A stretch of DNA of 5,985 bases. Origin: an uncultured Selenomonadales bacterium. GTDB taxonomy: Bacteria > Bacillota > Negativicutes > Selenomonadales > Selenomonadaceae. Under the pieces are notes generated by a model. It saw only the letters and a program-made list of their open reading frames with translations, did not search any database and had not been told where the DNA came from. The stretch spans positions 1 through 5,985 of the forward strand of contig CAMZDU010000082.1 of assembly GCA_947305445.1 (NCBI GenBank). The letters run 5' to 3'. The position numbers were made by a program, and so were the translations under genes. Positions 1 through 5,985 of the stretch are shown here, in pieces. The first letter of the stretch is position 1. Each line of letters opens with the position of its first letter.

Positions 1-122
1 CCAAAGCCAACGGCGTCACCCGCGACGAGATGGTCGAGATTGTCACTCAACTTGCCTTTTATGCGGGCTGGCCCAAGGCGTGGGCGGTCTTCCCCATGGC
101 CAAAGAAGTTTACAACGATTAA
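1..122 (+). CDS. Carboxymuconolactone decarboxylase (CMD) family protein, C-terminal end only
   Basis: This is the 3' end of a gene that begins left of the window. The frame starting at base 3 is open for 39 codons and ends at TAA 120-122. The visible peptide includes VTQLAFYAGWPKAW, which matches the last helices of the CMD/AhpD-like fold, where the motif AFYAGWP(K/R)A is typical of small gamma-carboxymuconolactone decarboxylase-family proteins. The catalytic CxxC or Cys-His part of the fold would lie upstream and cannot be seen, so decarboxylase, alkylhydroperoxidase-like and uncharacterised roles cannot be separated. The next gene starts 13 bases after the stop on the same strand, which suggests co-transcription with the flavoprotein. 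Gut anaerobes often pair such proteins with small redox enzymes, so a redox or detoxification role is an inference. Confidence 0.8.
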   Translation, partial: KANGVTRDEMVEIVTQLAFYAGWPKAWAVFPMAKEVYND

Positions 123-135
123 ACAGGTGCTTGTC

Positions 136-816
136 ATGAACAGACGCACATTTATCAAAGTCGTCGGCTTAGGTTCGATAGCGTTCTATTTGAGCGGCTG
201 TGCCATTTCGACGACGGAAAAAATTTCCGACGACAACACGGAGGCCTCCGCGCAAGGCTCCGTATCGGGAGGTAAGCGCATGAACATTGTTGTAATTAAC
301 AGCAGTCCGCATTCGGAAGCGCAGTCGACTTCGCGTTACCTGGCGGCGAAATTTATTCAAGGCGCCCGCGACATCGGCCACGAAGTTTTTGTCTTCGACG
401 CGGCGAACGAAAAAACTAATCCTTGTCGCGGCTGTGATCAGTGCGGTATGGACGGCGCGTGTATTTTCGACGACGCGATTGAGACTAAGCTTATGCCGGA
501 AATGTTGAAGGCAGATTTATTAGTTTTAGTGACGCCGCTTTATTATTTCGGCATGAGTGCGCAACTTAAAATCATCGTCGACAGATTTTACTCGCGCACG
601 AGCAAATTGAGCGGGAAAAAGTCGATAATGATTGCCACGGCCTGGAACAGTGCCGATTGGACTATGGAGGCTCTGCAGAAGCATTACGAGACTTTGGTGC
701 GCTACATGAGCTGGCAGGACGTCGGCCAGGTTTGGGCGACGGGTTGCGGCTCTCGTTCAATGGTCGAGCGTTCCGAATTCGGCGACACGGCCTATAAAAT
801 CGGTGCCGCGTTGTAA
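136..816 (+). CDS. Tat-type lipoprotein with flavodoxin-fold NAD(P)H:FMN oxidoreductase domain, iron-sulfur flavoprotein-like
   Basis: The 226-residue protein probably binds FMN and transfers electrons from NAD(P)H or a reduced partner to an unknown substrate. The start at 136 has AGGTG six bases upstream. Residues 2-8 (NRRTFIK) resemble a twin-arginine signal, a hydrophobic stretch follows, and LSGC (19-22) is a lipobox with Cys22 as the predicted lipidated residue. After a polar linker (23-48) the flavodoxin_2-like domain begins at Met49: a first beta strand with the phosphate-binding loop NSSPHSEAQST (55-65), then PCRGCDQCGMDGAC with C97, C100, C103 and C109, then TPLYYFGMSAQLK (about 133-145), the usual FMN-contacting segment. 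The C-x2-C-x2-C-x5-C spacing equals the compact motif that holds a 4Fe-4S cluster in archaeal iron-sulfur flavoproteins, but many FMN reductases carry it without proof of a cluster. It follows the CMD-family gene closely. Tat export fits a protein that folds with its cofactor before transport. An internal start at 280 could give a cytoplasmic form. Substrate unknown. Confidence 0.85.
   Translation: MNRRTFIKVVGLGSIAFYLSGCAISTTEKISDDNTEASAQGSVSGGKRMNIVVINSSPHSEAQSTSRYLAAKFIQGARDIGHEVFVFDAANEKTNPCRGCDQCGMDGACIFDDAIETKLMPEMLKADLLVLVTPLYYFGMSAQLKIIVDRFYSRTSKLSGKKSIMIATAWNSADWTMEALQKHYETLVRYMSWQDVGQVWATGCGSRSMVERSEFGDTAYKIGAAL
268..282 (+). promoter_or_regulatory. Internal Shine-Dalgarno and ATG at the flavoprotein domain boundary
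   Basis: GGAGGT at 268-273 is followed by a six-base spacer and an in-frame ATG at 280 (Met49 of the long form). The site is stronger than the AGGTG in front of the full-length start at 136. It also falls exactly between the signal/linker part and the first beta strand of the FMN domain. The sequence codes for Gly-Gly in the linker, so chance cannot be excluded. It may direct a 178-residue soluble form, close to the usual length of stand-alone members of the family. Confidence 0.5.
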
Positions 817-834
817 GTCGGCAATCGTTGCAAC

Positions 835-883
835 AAAAAAATTCCTCGACAAAGCGTCGCAACATGTCGGGGAATTTTTTTTT
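835..883. terminator. Bidirectional rho-independent terminator between convergent genes
   Basis: Bases 835-851 (A7 then TTCCTCGACA) pair with 865-881 over 17 positions, with a single G-T wobble at 846/870 and a 13-base loop. On the plus strand the stem runs into nine T's (875-883), beginning 18 bases after the flavoprotein stop. On the minus strand the A-run 835-841 becomes a seven-U tail, so the same hairpin can end transcripts arriving from sbcC. The core stem is CCTCGACA against TGTCGGGG. Confidence 0.85.
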
Positions 884-908
884 GCGCAACCGATTTCTGC
901 GAATGTGG

Positions 909-964
909 AATTAGGAATTTTTACCGCGGTAGTTGTGTTGTCGTCAACCGTACAATTCCTAATT
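909..964. repeat. Perfect 11-bp inverted repeat with 34-base spacer
   Basis: AATTAGGAATT (909-919) is the exact reverse complement of AATTCCTAATT (954-964). The spacer holds a small hairpin GTTG-TCGT-CAAC (937-948) and the palindrome ACCGCGGT (923-930). The element lies 10 bases beyond the sbcC stop on the minus strand and has no T-run after the arm, so it is not a classic terminator. It could stabilise the 3' end of the sbcDC message or bind a protein. No flanking target duplication or transposase supports a mobile element. Confidence 0.6.
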
Positions 965-974
965 GACGGAGACG

Positions 975-3641
975 TTATGTCACGAATTTTGCGGTTGAGC
1001 CGACTTTGCTCTTGGTGACTTCAAGGCGAACAGGCATTTGATTTTTCAGCTCCTCGACGTGTGAAATAATTCCGACGAGCCGTCCGCCGCTCTGCAAGTC
1101 AATCAGCGTCTTCATTGCAAAGTCGAGCGTCTCCGCGTCAAGCGTGCCGAAGCCTTCGTCGATAAAAATCGTGTCAAGCTTTATTCCGCCCGAATTGTTT
1201 TGCACGACTGCCGCCAAGCCGAGTGCCAGAGACAACGACGCCAAAAAACTTTCTCCGCCGCTGAGAGTTTCGACGGGACGAGCCGCGTCCGTGTAATCGT
1301 CGACGATCTCCAAATCCAAGCCTGCTTTGCGTTCGCGGCCGGTAGTGTCCTCCTTGCGCTTGAATCGATAACGCCCGCCGCTCATCTTTTCGAGCCGATT
1401 GTTCGCCTCATCGATAACCTCGCCGAACATCGTTGCCAAATAATATCGCTGGAAAGAAATTTTGGACACGTAACCGTTGGCGGCGTCGCTTAGCGTCTTC
1501 CACATCAAAAAATTTTTGTCGGCGGTCTGTAAGTCGTCGGCGAGCGCGAAAATTTTTTCAGCAAGGTCTTTGAGCCGTTCAAGTCGCGTCGACAAATTTG
1601 CTTTGGCTTCAATCGCCCAATGTTCAGCCGCCCGTGCGTCTTCCAAAAATTTTTTCAGCGCGGACATGTCGGGCGGAGTTTTGTCCGCAATCTGCGCGGC
1701 GACTTCGGCTTGATTTTTTTTCGCGGCCTCGACCGTCGAACGCTGAACCGCCGTCCACGTGTTGAGCCGATTGAAATTTTCCTGCGCCCGATTGAACGCC
1801 GCGTTGAGTTCGTCGAGTTTTTTGGTCGTCGCAGAAATTTCCTCGTCAAGCAATTCTGGTTTGATCAAATATTTTTCGTCGACTTCGCGAACCATCGCCG
1901 CCACTTCGCCGCGCAGAGACTCCGCCGCGCCCAAAATTTTTTTGTCGGCATCCTGCGCCGCTTCCAAGTCGGCAACGGTGTCGGCAGTTTTTTTCTCGCC
2001 GATTTTGATTCGGTTGCGGTCGTGCTCCAAAGTTTTCACATCGGCGGAAAGTTTGTCGACCTCCGCTTGAGCCGCGGAAACCGTCACGACTTGCGCACCC
2101 TCTGCCAAAATTTTTTCACGCGTGTCAAGTCTGCCCTTGAGCCGCGCAAGATTTTGTTCGGCGGAATTTTTTTGCTCGGCGAGCGTCTTGCTCTTTGATT
2201 CGGCAGATTTAATTTGCTTCTCGGTCGGAATTGCGACGTCGGACTTTGCGGGCGCGGGATGATGAATCGCACCGCAAACGGGGCAAGGCACGCCGTCGGT
2301 CAACGTTTCCGCCAACCGTGCCGCCGAGCCGTCAATCTGTGCCTGTCGAAGTGCGGAAAGTTTTTTCTCCTCCGCGTCGTGAGCTTGACTAGCCTCTGCC
2401 AAATTTTTTTCTGCCGCCAAAATTTTCGCGCGCAGTTCGGAAATTTCCTGCAAGAGTTTTTCGCGAGCCTGAGCCTCCTCCAAAATTTTTTCAGCCGACT
2501 TTTTTTTTGCGGGCGCGTCTTGCAACCGTTCGACCTCGGCGGTGAGTTCTGCCATCGTTTTGTAGCAAGCTTGCTTGAGGTTTTTGAGCCGATTGACTTG
2601 CGCCGCTGACTTTTGCGCCGCCTCAAGTGCCGCTTGAAGTTCGTCGCGTTTGGCTTGCAGATTTTTGAGCGACGTTTTCTTTTTCGTGAGTTCTGCCGAC
2701 AACTGTTCCAGCTGTTTGCGTTCGGACTCTTGTGCCGTGCGCGTGTCTAACTCGGTTTTGGCGTCGGACAGTTTGCGCAAAATTTCTCCGAGTTCTTTTT
2801 GCGCGTTCGTCAATTCTTGCGTGCGAACTTCCAAATTTTTGAACAGCTCGGACAAGTTATCGCCGTCGGTGAAATTTTTTTGCGCGTCGCGAGTTGCGGC
2901 TTCCAGCGTTTTGAGTTGAACTTGTGCCGCGACGAGTCCGTCGGCGAATTTTTTTATCAGCGCGGGCAAAATTTTTTCGTCGACGGGTGCACCAACGAGT
3001 TCTTTTGCGTCGTTGATCAAATTTTCTCTACGTGCCGTGAGCGTCTCAAAAAATTTTTTCGCGTCGAGTGCGCGGAGCTTAAGTTCTTCTTCCACGCGCC
3101 GAAAAAATTCCGCGTTAAAGAGCGTGTTCAAGACTTTTTGTTTATCGTCCGATTTCGCCAGCAAAAATTTTTGGAATGCGCCCTGCGGCAACACGACGAC
3201 TTGACGGAATTGCTCGCAACTGAATTTGAGCAGGCCGCGCACGTATTCGCTGACGTCCCGCGTCTCAATAGGTCTGTCGTCAACAAAAATTTCCGCAAAA
3301 GCTTTTTCCTCCGTCAAGCCCTCGCCGCGCAATTTCGGGCGCATGTATTGCGGGCTGCGCACTATGCGATAAATTTTCTCGCGCAAAGCAAAAGTGAAGT
3401 CGACTTCGGTTCTGTCGGTCGGCGCGGCGTTTTCGGAGCGCATCATCGAACTTTTGCGCCCGCCGCCGGAGCTTTCGCCGTAAAGTGCAAAACAAATCGC
3501 GTCAAGAATCGTCGTCTTGCCGGAGCCGGTCGCGCCGTGAATCAAGAAAAAATTTTCATCGCCGAGCCCCGTCTCGAAATTTAATTCGACGGGCTTGGTA
3601 TATGCGCCGAACGCCTTCATTTTCAATTTGACAGGTCGCAA
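975..3641 (-). CDS. sbcC: Exonuclease subunit SbcC (Rad50-like SMC ATPase)
   Basis: SbcC is the ATPase and tether of the SbcCD nuclease, which cuts DNA hairpins and processes protein-blocked double-strand ends. The 888-residue product shows every landmark in order. It has the N-terminal MRPVKLKMKAFGAY strand and Walker A GATGSGKT (36-43). The Q-loop region is LPQGAF (151-156). A long charged coiled coil covers about 175-440, the zinc hook CPVC is at 453-456, and the return coiled coil covers about 475-730. Then come the ABC signature LSGGES (793-798), Walker B LDTIFIDE (822-829), D-loop GTLD (832-835) and switch His861. The length is somewhat below the 1048 residues of E. coli SbcC, the difference being in the coils. 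The start is TTG at 3641-3639, chosen because AAGGGAGG lies eight bases upstream and because translation from it restores the family N-terminus. The next ATG (3620) would cut the first strand. It begins three bases after the sbcD stop. A run of nine A's on the coding strand (2508-2500) encodes consecutive lysines. Confidence 0.97.
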   Translation of the reverse strand: MRPVKLKMKAFGAYTKPVELNFETGLGDENFFLIHGATGSGKTTILDAICFALYGESSGGGRKSSMMRSENAAPTDRTEVDFTFALREKIYRIVRSPQYMRPKLRGEGLTEEKAFAEIFVDDRPIETRDVSEYVRGLLKFSCEQFRQVVVLPQGAFQKFLLAKSDDKQKVLNTLFNAEFFRRVEEELKLRALDAKKFFETLTARRENLINDAKELVGAPVDEKILPALIKKFADGLVAAQVQLKTLEAATRDAQKNFTDGDNLSELFKNLEVRTQELTNAQKELGEILRKLSDAKTELDTRTAQESERKQLEQLSAELTKKKTSLKNLQAKRDELQAALEAAQKSAAQVNRLKNLKQACYKTMAELTAEVERLQDAPAKKKSAEKILEEAQAREKLLQEISELRAKILAAEKNLAEASQAHDAEEKKLSALRQAQIDGSAARLAETLTDGVPCPVCGAIHHPAPAKSDVAIPTEKQIKSAESKSKTLAEQKNSAEQNLARLKGRLDTREKILAEGAQVVTVSAAQAEVDKLSADVKTLEHDRNRIKIGEKKTADTVADLEAAQDADKKILGAAESLRGEVAAMVREVDEKYLIKPELLDEEISATTKKLDELNAAFNRAQENFNRLNTWTAVQRSTVEAAKKNQAEVAAQIADKTPPDMSALKKFLEDARAAEHWAIEAKANLSTRLERLKDLAEKIFALADDLQTADKNFLMWKTLSDAANGYVSKISFQRYYLATMFGEVIDEANNRLEKMSGGRYRFKRKEDTTGRERKAGLDLEIVDDYTDAARPVETLSGGESFLASLSLALGLAAVVQNNSGGIKLDTIFIDEGFGTLDAETLDFAMKTLIDLQSGGRLVGIISHVEELKNQMPVRLEVTKSKVGSTAKFVT

Positions 3642-3657
3642 AGTTCACGCCTCCCTT
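3639..3657 (-). promoter_or_regulatory. Ribosome binding site and TTG start of sbcC, inside the end of sbcD
   Basis: Read on the minus strand, AAGGGAGG (3657-3650) is followed by eight bases and TTG (3641-3639). The spacer contains the sbcD stop TGA (3647-3645), so ribosomes ending sbcD are placed on the sbcC start. This supports translational coupling and decides the TTG over the ATG at 3620, which would be 29 bases from the site. Confidence 0.8.
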
Positions 3658-4775
3658 TCGTCGCGGTCGAGTTTCGCCAAAAGTTCGCGCATTGCCTCGC
3701 GGTATTCGTCGCTGAGAGTTTGAGAGGTCTGCGTTAAAAAAAAATCTGCGAAGTAGTCGAGCTTCGTGGTGCCCGCGTGCGAAGTCGTCGGTTCGTCGTT
3801 CGCCGCGGAAATTTTTTGCAAATTGAATTCGACGCCGAGCAGGTTGGGAAAAACGTGCGCGAGCTTGTTTTGAACGTTAATTGCGCGTTCGGTGAGGCGG
3901 GCGCAGATATAATCTTGCGTGCACTCAAAATTTTTCAGTTCGTCAATCGTGCCGGTGACGATGCGAACATCACGGCGCGGGGTGAGCGGAATTTTTTTCG
4001 CGCCGACGAAGCCTTGCGCGTCCAGTTCGACAATCGTGGCGGATTTTTTGTGCGCGGCCTCGTCGAAAGAATATTTCAGCGGGGAGCCGGCGTAGCGAAT
4101 GTTTTCGGCGGAAATTCTTTGCGGACGATGCAGGTGACCGAGCGCGACGTAATCATATCCCGCGAAAATTTGCGCGTCGACATTGGCGGCCGTACCTACA
4201 AATTTTCGTTCGGATTCGGATTCTTCACCGCCCGTCAAAAAAACGTGAGCGAGCGCGACGCTCCGCTTGCCCGACGGAATTTTTTTCCGCGCACGTTCGA
4301 CGAAAAATTTGTTCGCGTCGTTGAAGGTGAGTCGCTCGCTGTCTTCGTCGAAAAATTTTGTGCGAATCTCTGTCGGCTCAAAGAACGGAATCATCGAGAA
4401 ATACACCTCGCCGAAGTCGTCGCTCAATACAATTTGCGCCGGTTCGTTGTAAAGTTTCGACGCAATGAAAATATTTTTGCTCGCGAAAATTTTGCTGCCG
4501 AAGTTTAAACGGCGTGCGCTGTCGTGGTTGCCGGCAATTATCAGCGTCGGCAGATTTCTTTCCGCGAAGCGGTTAAGCGTCTCGTTAAAAAGTTCGACGG
4601 CCTCCGGCGGTGGCACGGCTCTGTCATACACGTCGCCCGCAATCAAAATCGCGTCAACTTTTTCGTCGTCAATCACAGAAAAAATTTCGTCGATTATAAA
4701 TTTTTGGTCGTCGAGAAGATTTGCGCCTTTGAGTGTTTTGCCAAGGTGCCAGTCCGCCGTATGAAGAAGTCTCAT
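3645..4775 (-). CDS. sbcD: Exonuclease subunit SbcD (Mre11-like metallophosphoesterase)
   Basis: SbcD is the Mn2+-dependent nuclease of the SbcCD complex, acting on DNA ends together with the SbcC ATPase. The 376-residue product opens with MRLLHTADWHLGKTLKG and carries the calcineurin-like phosphoesterase motifs: D8 and H10 (DWH), GDVYD (47-51), GNHD (82-85), His177 in the LAHVFL segment and GHLH (213-216). These are the expected metal ligands and catalytic histidine, all intact. Residues from about 265 onward form the family's C-terminal capping and SbcC-binding region. The length is close to the roughly 380-400 usual for SbcD. ATG 4775 is chosen because GGGAGG (4788-4783) lies seven bases upstream and because the conserved N-terminus begins there. 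A GTG at 4802 would add nine residues without a ribosome site. The gene lies 27 bases after the small membrane-protein gene and immediately before sbcC, all in one apparent operon. A T9 run (coding strand, 3744-3736) encodes Phe-Phe-Leu near the C-terminus. Confidence 0.96.
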   Translation of the reverse strand: MRLLHTADWHLGKTLKGANLLDDQKFIIDEIFSVIDDEKVDAILIAGDVYDRAVPPPEAVELFNETLNRFAERNLPTLIIAGNHDSARRLNFGSKIFASKNIFIASKLYNEPAQIVLSDDFGEVYFSMIPFFEPTEIRTKFFDEDSERLTFNDANKFFVERARKKIPSGKRSVALAHVFLTGGEESESERKFVGTAANVDAQIFAGYDYVALGHLHRPQRISAENIRYAGSPLKYSFDEAAHKKSATIVELDAQGFVGAKKIPLTPRRDVRIVTGTIDELKNFECTQDYICARLTERAINVQNKLAHVFPNLLGVEFNLQKISAANDEPTTSHAGTTKLDYFADFFLTQTSQTLSDEYREAMRELLAKLDRDEREA

Positions 4776-4782
4776 AAAAATT

Positions 4783-4788
4783 CCTCCC
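4783..4788 (-). promoter_or_regulatory. Shine-Dalgarno site deciding the sbcD start
   Basis: GGGAGG on the minus strand (4788-4783), followed by AATTTTT and ATG 4775, fixes the start. The longer reading from GTG 4802, which directly follows the upstream stop codon, has no comparable site. Confidence 0.8.
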
Positions 4789-4802
4789 GCTCGCGTGCGC
4801 AC

Positions 4803-5201
4803 TCAGCCGAAAAATAATTTTATTACCGACTGAAAATTTTCGTGCGCCGATTGCCAAACAGGTATCAGCGACACGCCGAAGAACAACACGAAGTTCAGAA
4901 TCACCGCCGCCACGGATTTTTTCACGACGGAATAAATTGCCAGCGGCCAGCATACGCACCAGATTGCCAGCTGCCAAATCTCCACCGCGAGCGCGTCCAT
5001 ATACGCCGAATAAATCAGCACGCTTACCATAATCAACAGCAGAATCGACAGCGCGAGTATCCATTTGAAACTCCGCGTCATGTGGAAAATGCCGTTGCCG
5101 TTTTCGTCTTTGACCTCGTCGAGCGAAGTAACGTCAAAACGTGCGTCGCCCTCGTTGTACGTTTGCGGCTCGCTCGTCTTTTGTAAGTTGTCATCGTTCA
5201 T
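4803..5201 (-). CDS. Small three-span membrane protein of unknown function, first gene of the sbcDC operon
   Basis: I do not recognise this 132-residue protein. Residues 1-46 are hydrophilic and acidic (many Asp, Glu and Asn), ending in a basic patch near RSFKW. Three hydrophobic segments follow: about 48-67, 71-93 and 96-117. The second contains Trp and Cys (WCVCW, 81-85), a Lys-Lys pair (94-95) separates segments two and three, and a short polar tail ends in KLFFG. By the positive-inside rule the N-terminus and the Lys-Lys loop would compete for the cytoplasm, so topology is uncertain, and segments two and three may form a tight pair. The start ATG at 5201 has GGGAGGAGG seven bases upstream. 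The stop lies 27 bases before sbcD on the same strand, and the only evident promoter is upstream of this gene, so it is probably co-transcribed with sbcD and sbcC. That placement does not prove a role in DNA repair. Confidence 0.85.
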   Translation of the reverse strand: MNDDNLQKTSEPQTYNEGDARFDVTSLDEVKDENGNGIFHMTRSFKWILALSILLLIMVSVLIYSAYMDALAVEIWQLAIWCVCWPLAIYSVVKKSVAAVILNFVLFFGVSLIPVWQSAHENFQSVIKLFFG

Positions 5202-5224
5202 GAGATCGCCTCCTCCCGCGAAGA

Positions 5225-5253
5225 ATTTTAAAATGCCCTCCGCCCTTCGTCAA
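5225..5253 (-). promoter_or_regulatory. Sigma70-type promoter for the membrane protein-sbcD-sbcC operon
   Basis: On the minus strand TTGACG (5253-5248, five of six to consensus) is separated by 17 bases from TAAAAT (5230-5225, five of six). Transcription would start near 5218, leaving a leader of only about 17 bases that begins almost at the ribosome site GGGAGGAGG (5217-5209). No operator is evident. Confidence 0.7.
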
Positions 5254-5382
5254 GCAATTTATCGCACAACGACATCACGCAAATCAATTTTCGGAAAAGT
5301 TTTAGTTGGCTTTTCTTTTAATTCATGCACTGCGGGAATGTCATTGCTCTTGTCCACTTTGCAAAAATTTTTAGACAATATC

Positions 5383-5410
5383 TTGCAAACCGCGCCTAAA
5401 ATGGTATAAT
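5383..5410 (+). promoter_or_regulatory. Extended -10 promoter for enolase
   Basis: TGGTATAAT (5402-5410) is a perfect extended -10, with TTGCAA (5383-5388, four of six to consensus) 16 bases upstream as the -35. The predicted start is near 5417, giving a leader of about 44 bases with AAGGGGGA (5446-5453) before ATG 5461. This suits a highly expressed glycolytic gene. The heptamer TTGCAAA occurs both at 5359-5365 and over the -35 (5383-5389) and could be an operator pair. Confidence 0.8.
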
Positions 5411-5430
5411 TCGACGCAGATAGTTTTTAA

Positions 5431-5985
<555 letters not shown>

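Noticed and set aside
40..135. A longer start for the flavoprotein at 40
   Set aside because: It would overlap the CMD-family gene in another frame and add 32 residues before an evident signal peptide. ATG 136 has its own ribosome site.
909..964. Inverted repeat as the ends of a small transposable element
   Set aside because: There is no target-site duplication and the interior is only 34 bases.
1620..2198. Long open frame on the plus strand opposite sbcC
   Set aside because: It is antisense to well-conserved SbcC coding sequence, its product is low-complexity and rich in Phe and Arg, and no ribosome site was seen.
2799..3584. A 261-codon open frame antisense to sbcC
   Set aside because: It mirrors the codon bias of sbcC (GC-rich third positions with few antisense stops). 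The product shows no recognisable motif and the opposite strand has the full SbcC N-terminal domain.
3777..4508. A 243-codon open frame antisense to sbcD
   Set aside because: The composition is typical of an antisense shadow, and all the SbcD nuclease motifs are on the other strand.
4776..4802. GTG start for sbcD at 4802
   Set aside because: There is no ribosome site before it, the extra nine residues are not family-like, and ATG 4775 has GGGAGG at ideal spacing.
5294..5319. GAAAAG/CTTTTC hairpin followed by T's as a terminator
   Set aside because: The stem is only six mostly A-T pairs and no plus-strand gene ends upstream that would need a terminator.

Overview
The window carries six protein-coding regions, two of them cut by the window edges, in three blocks. 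The likely host is an anaerobic Firmicutes-type bacterium. The support is strong GGAGG-type ribosome sites in front of most genes and sigma70-like promoters (TTGACG-17-TAAAAT and an extended TGnTATAAT). The SbcCD sequences recall Negativicutes (Selenomonas relatives) from memory, so that placement is a moderate-confidence inference and no search was run.

Left block, plus strand (1-816): the last 39 codons of a carboxymuconolactone decarboxylase-family protein, then 13 bases later a flavodoxin-fold FMN-binding oxidoreductase. The oxidoreductase has a Tat-type lipoprotein signal and a four-cysteine motif like that of iron-sulfur flavoproteins. A second well-placed Shine-Dalgarno and ATG sit exactly at the start of its catalytic domain, so exported and cytoplasmic forms may both be made. 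The gene ends at a strong hairpin terminator that reads in both directions, followed by a separate 11-bp inverted repeat just beyond the sbcC stop codon.

Middle block, minus strand (5253 down to 975): one promoter appears to drive three tightly packed genes, an unrecognised 132-residue protein with three membrane segments, sbcD (Mre11-type nuclease) and sbcC (Rad50-type SMC ATPase with a CPVC zinc hook). SbcC and SbcD form the complex that opens and trims hairpin or protein-blocked DNA ends. sbcC starts at a TTG whose ribosome site lies inside the end of sbcD, so the two are probably translationally coupled.

Right block, plus strand (from about 5383): a strong promoter, a short leader and the first 175 codons of enolase. 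The intergenic region 5202-5460 is a divergent promoter region. The enolase resembles the Bacteroidota type, whereas its expression signals are of Firmicutes style. The rest of the layout is ordinary chromosomal housekeeping. I see no mobile element, CRISPR array, rRNA or tRNA.
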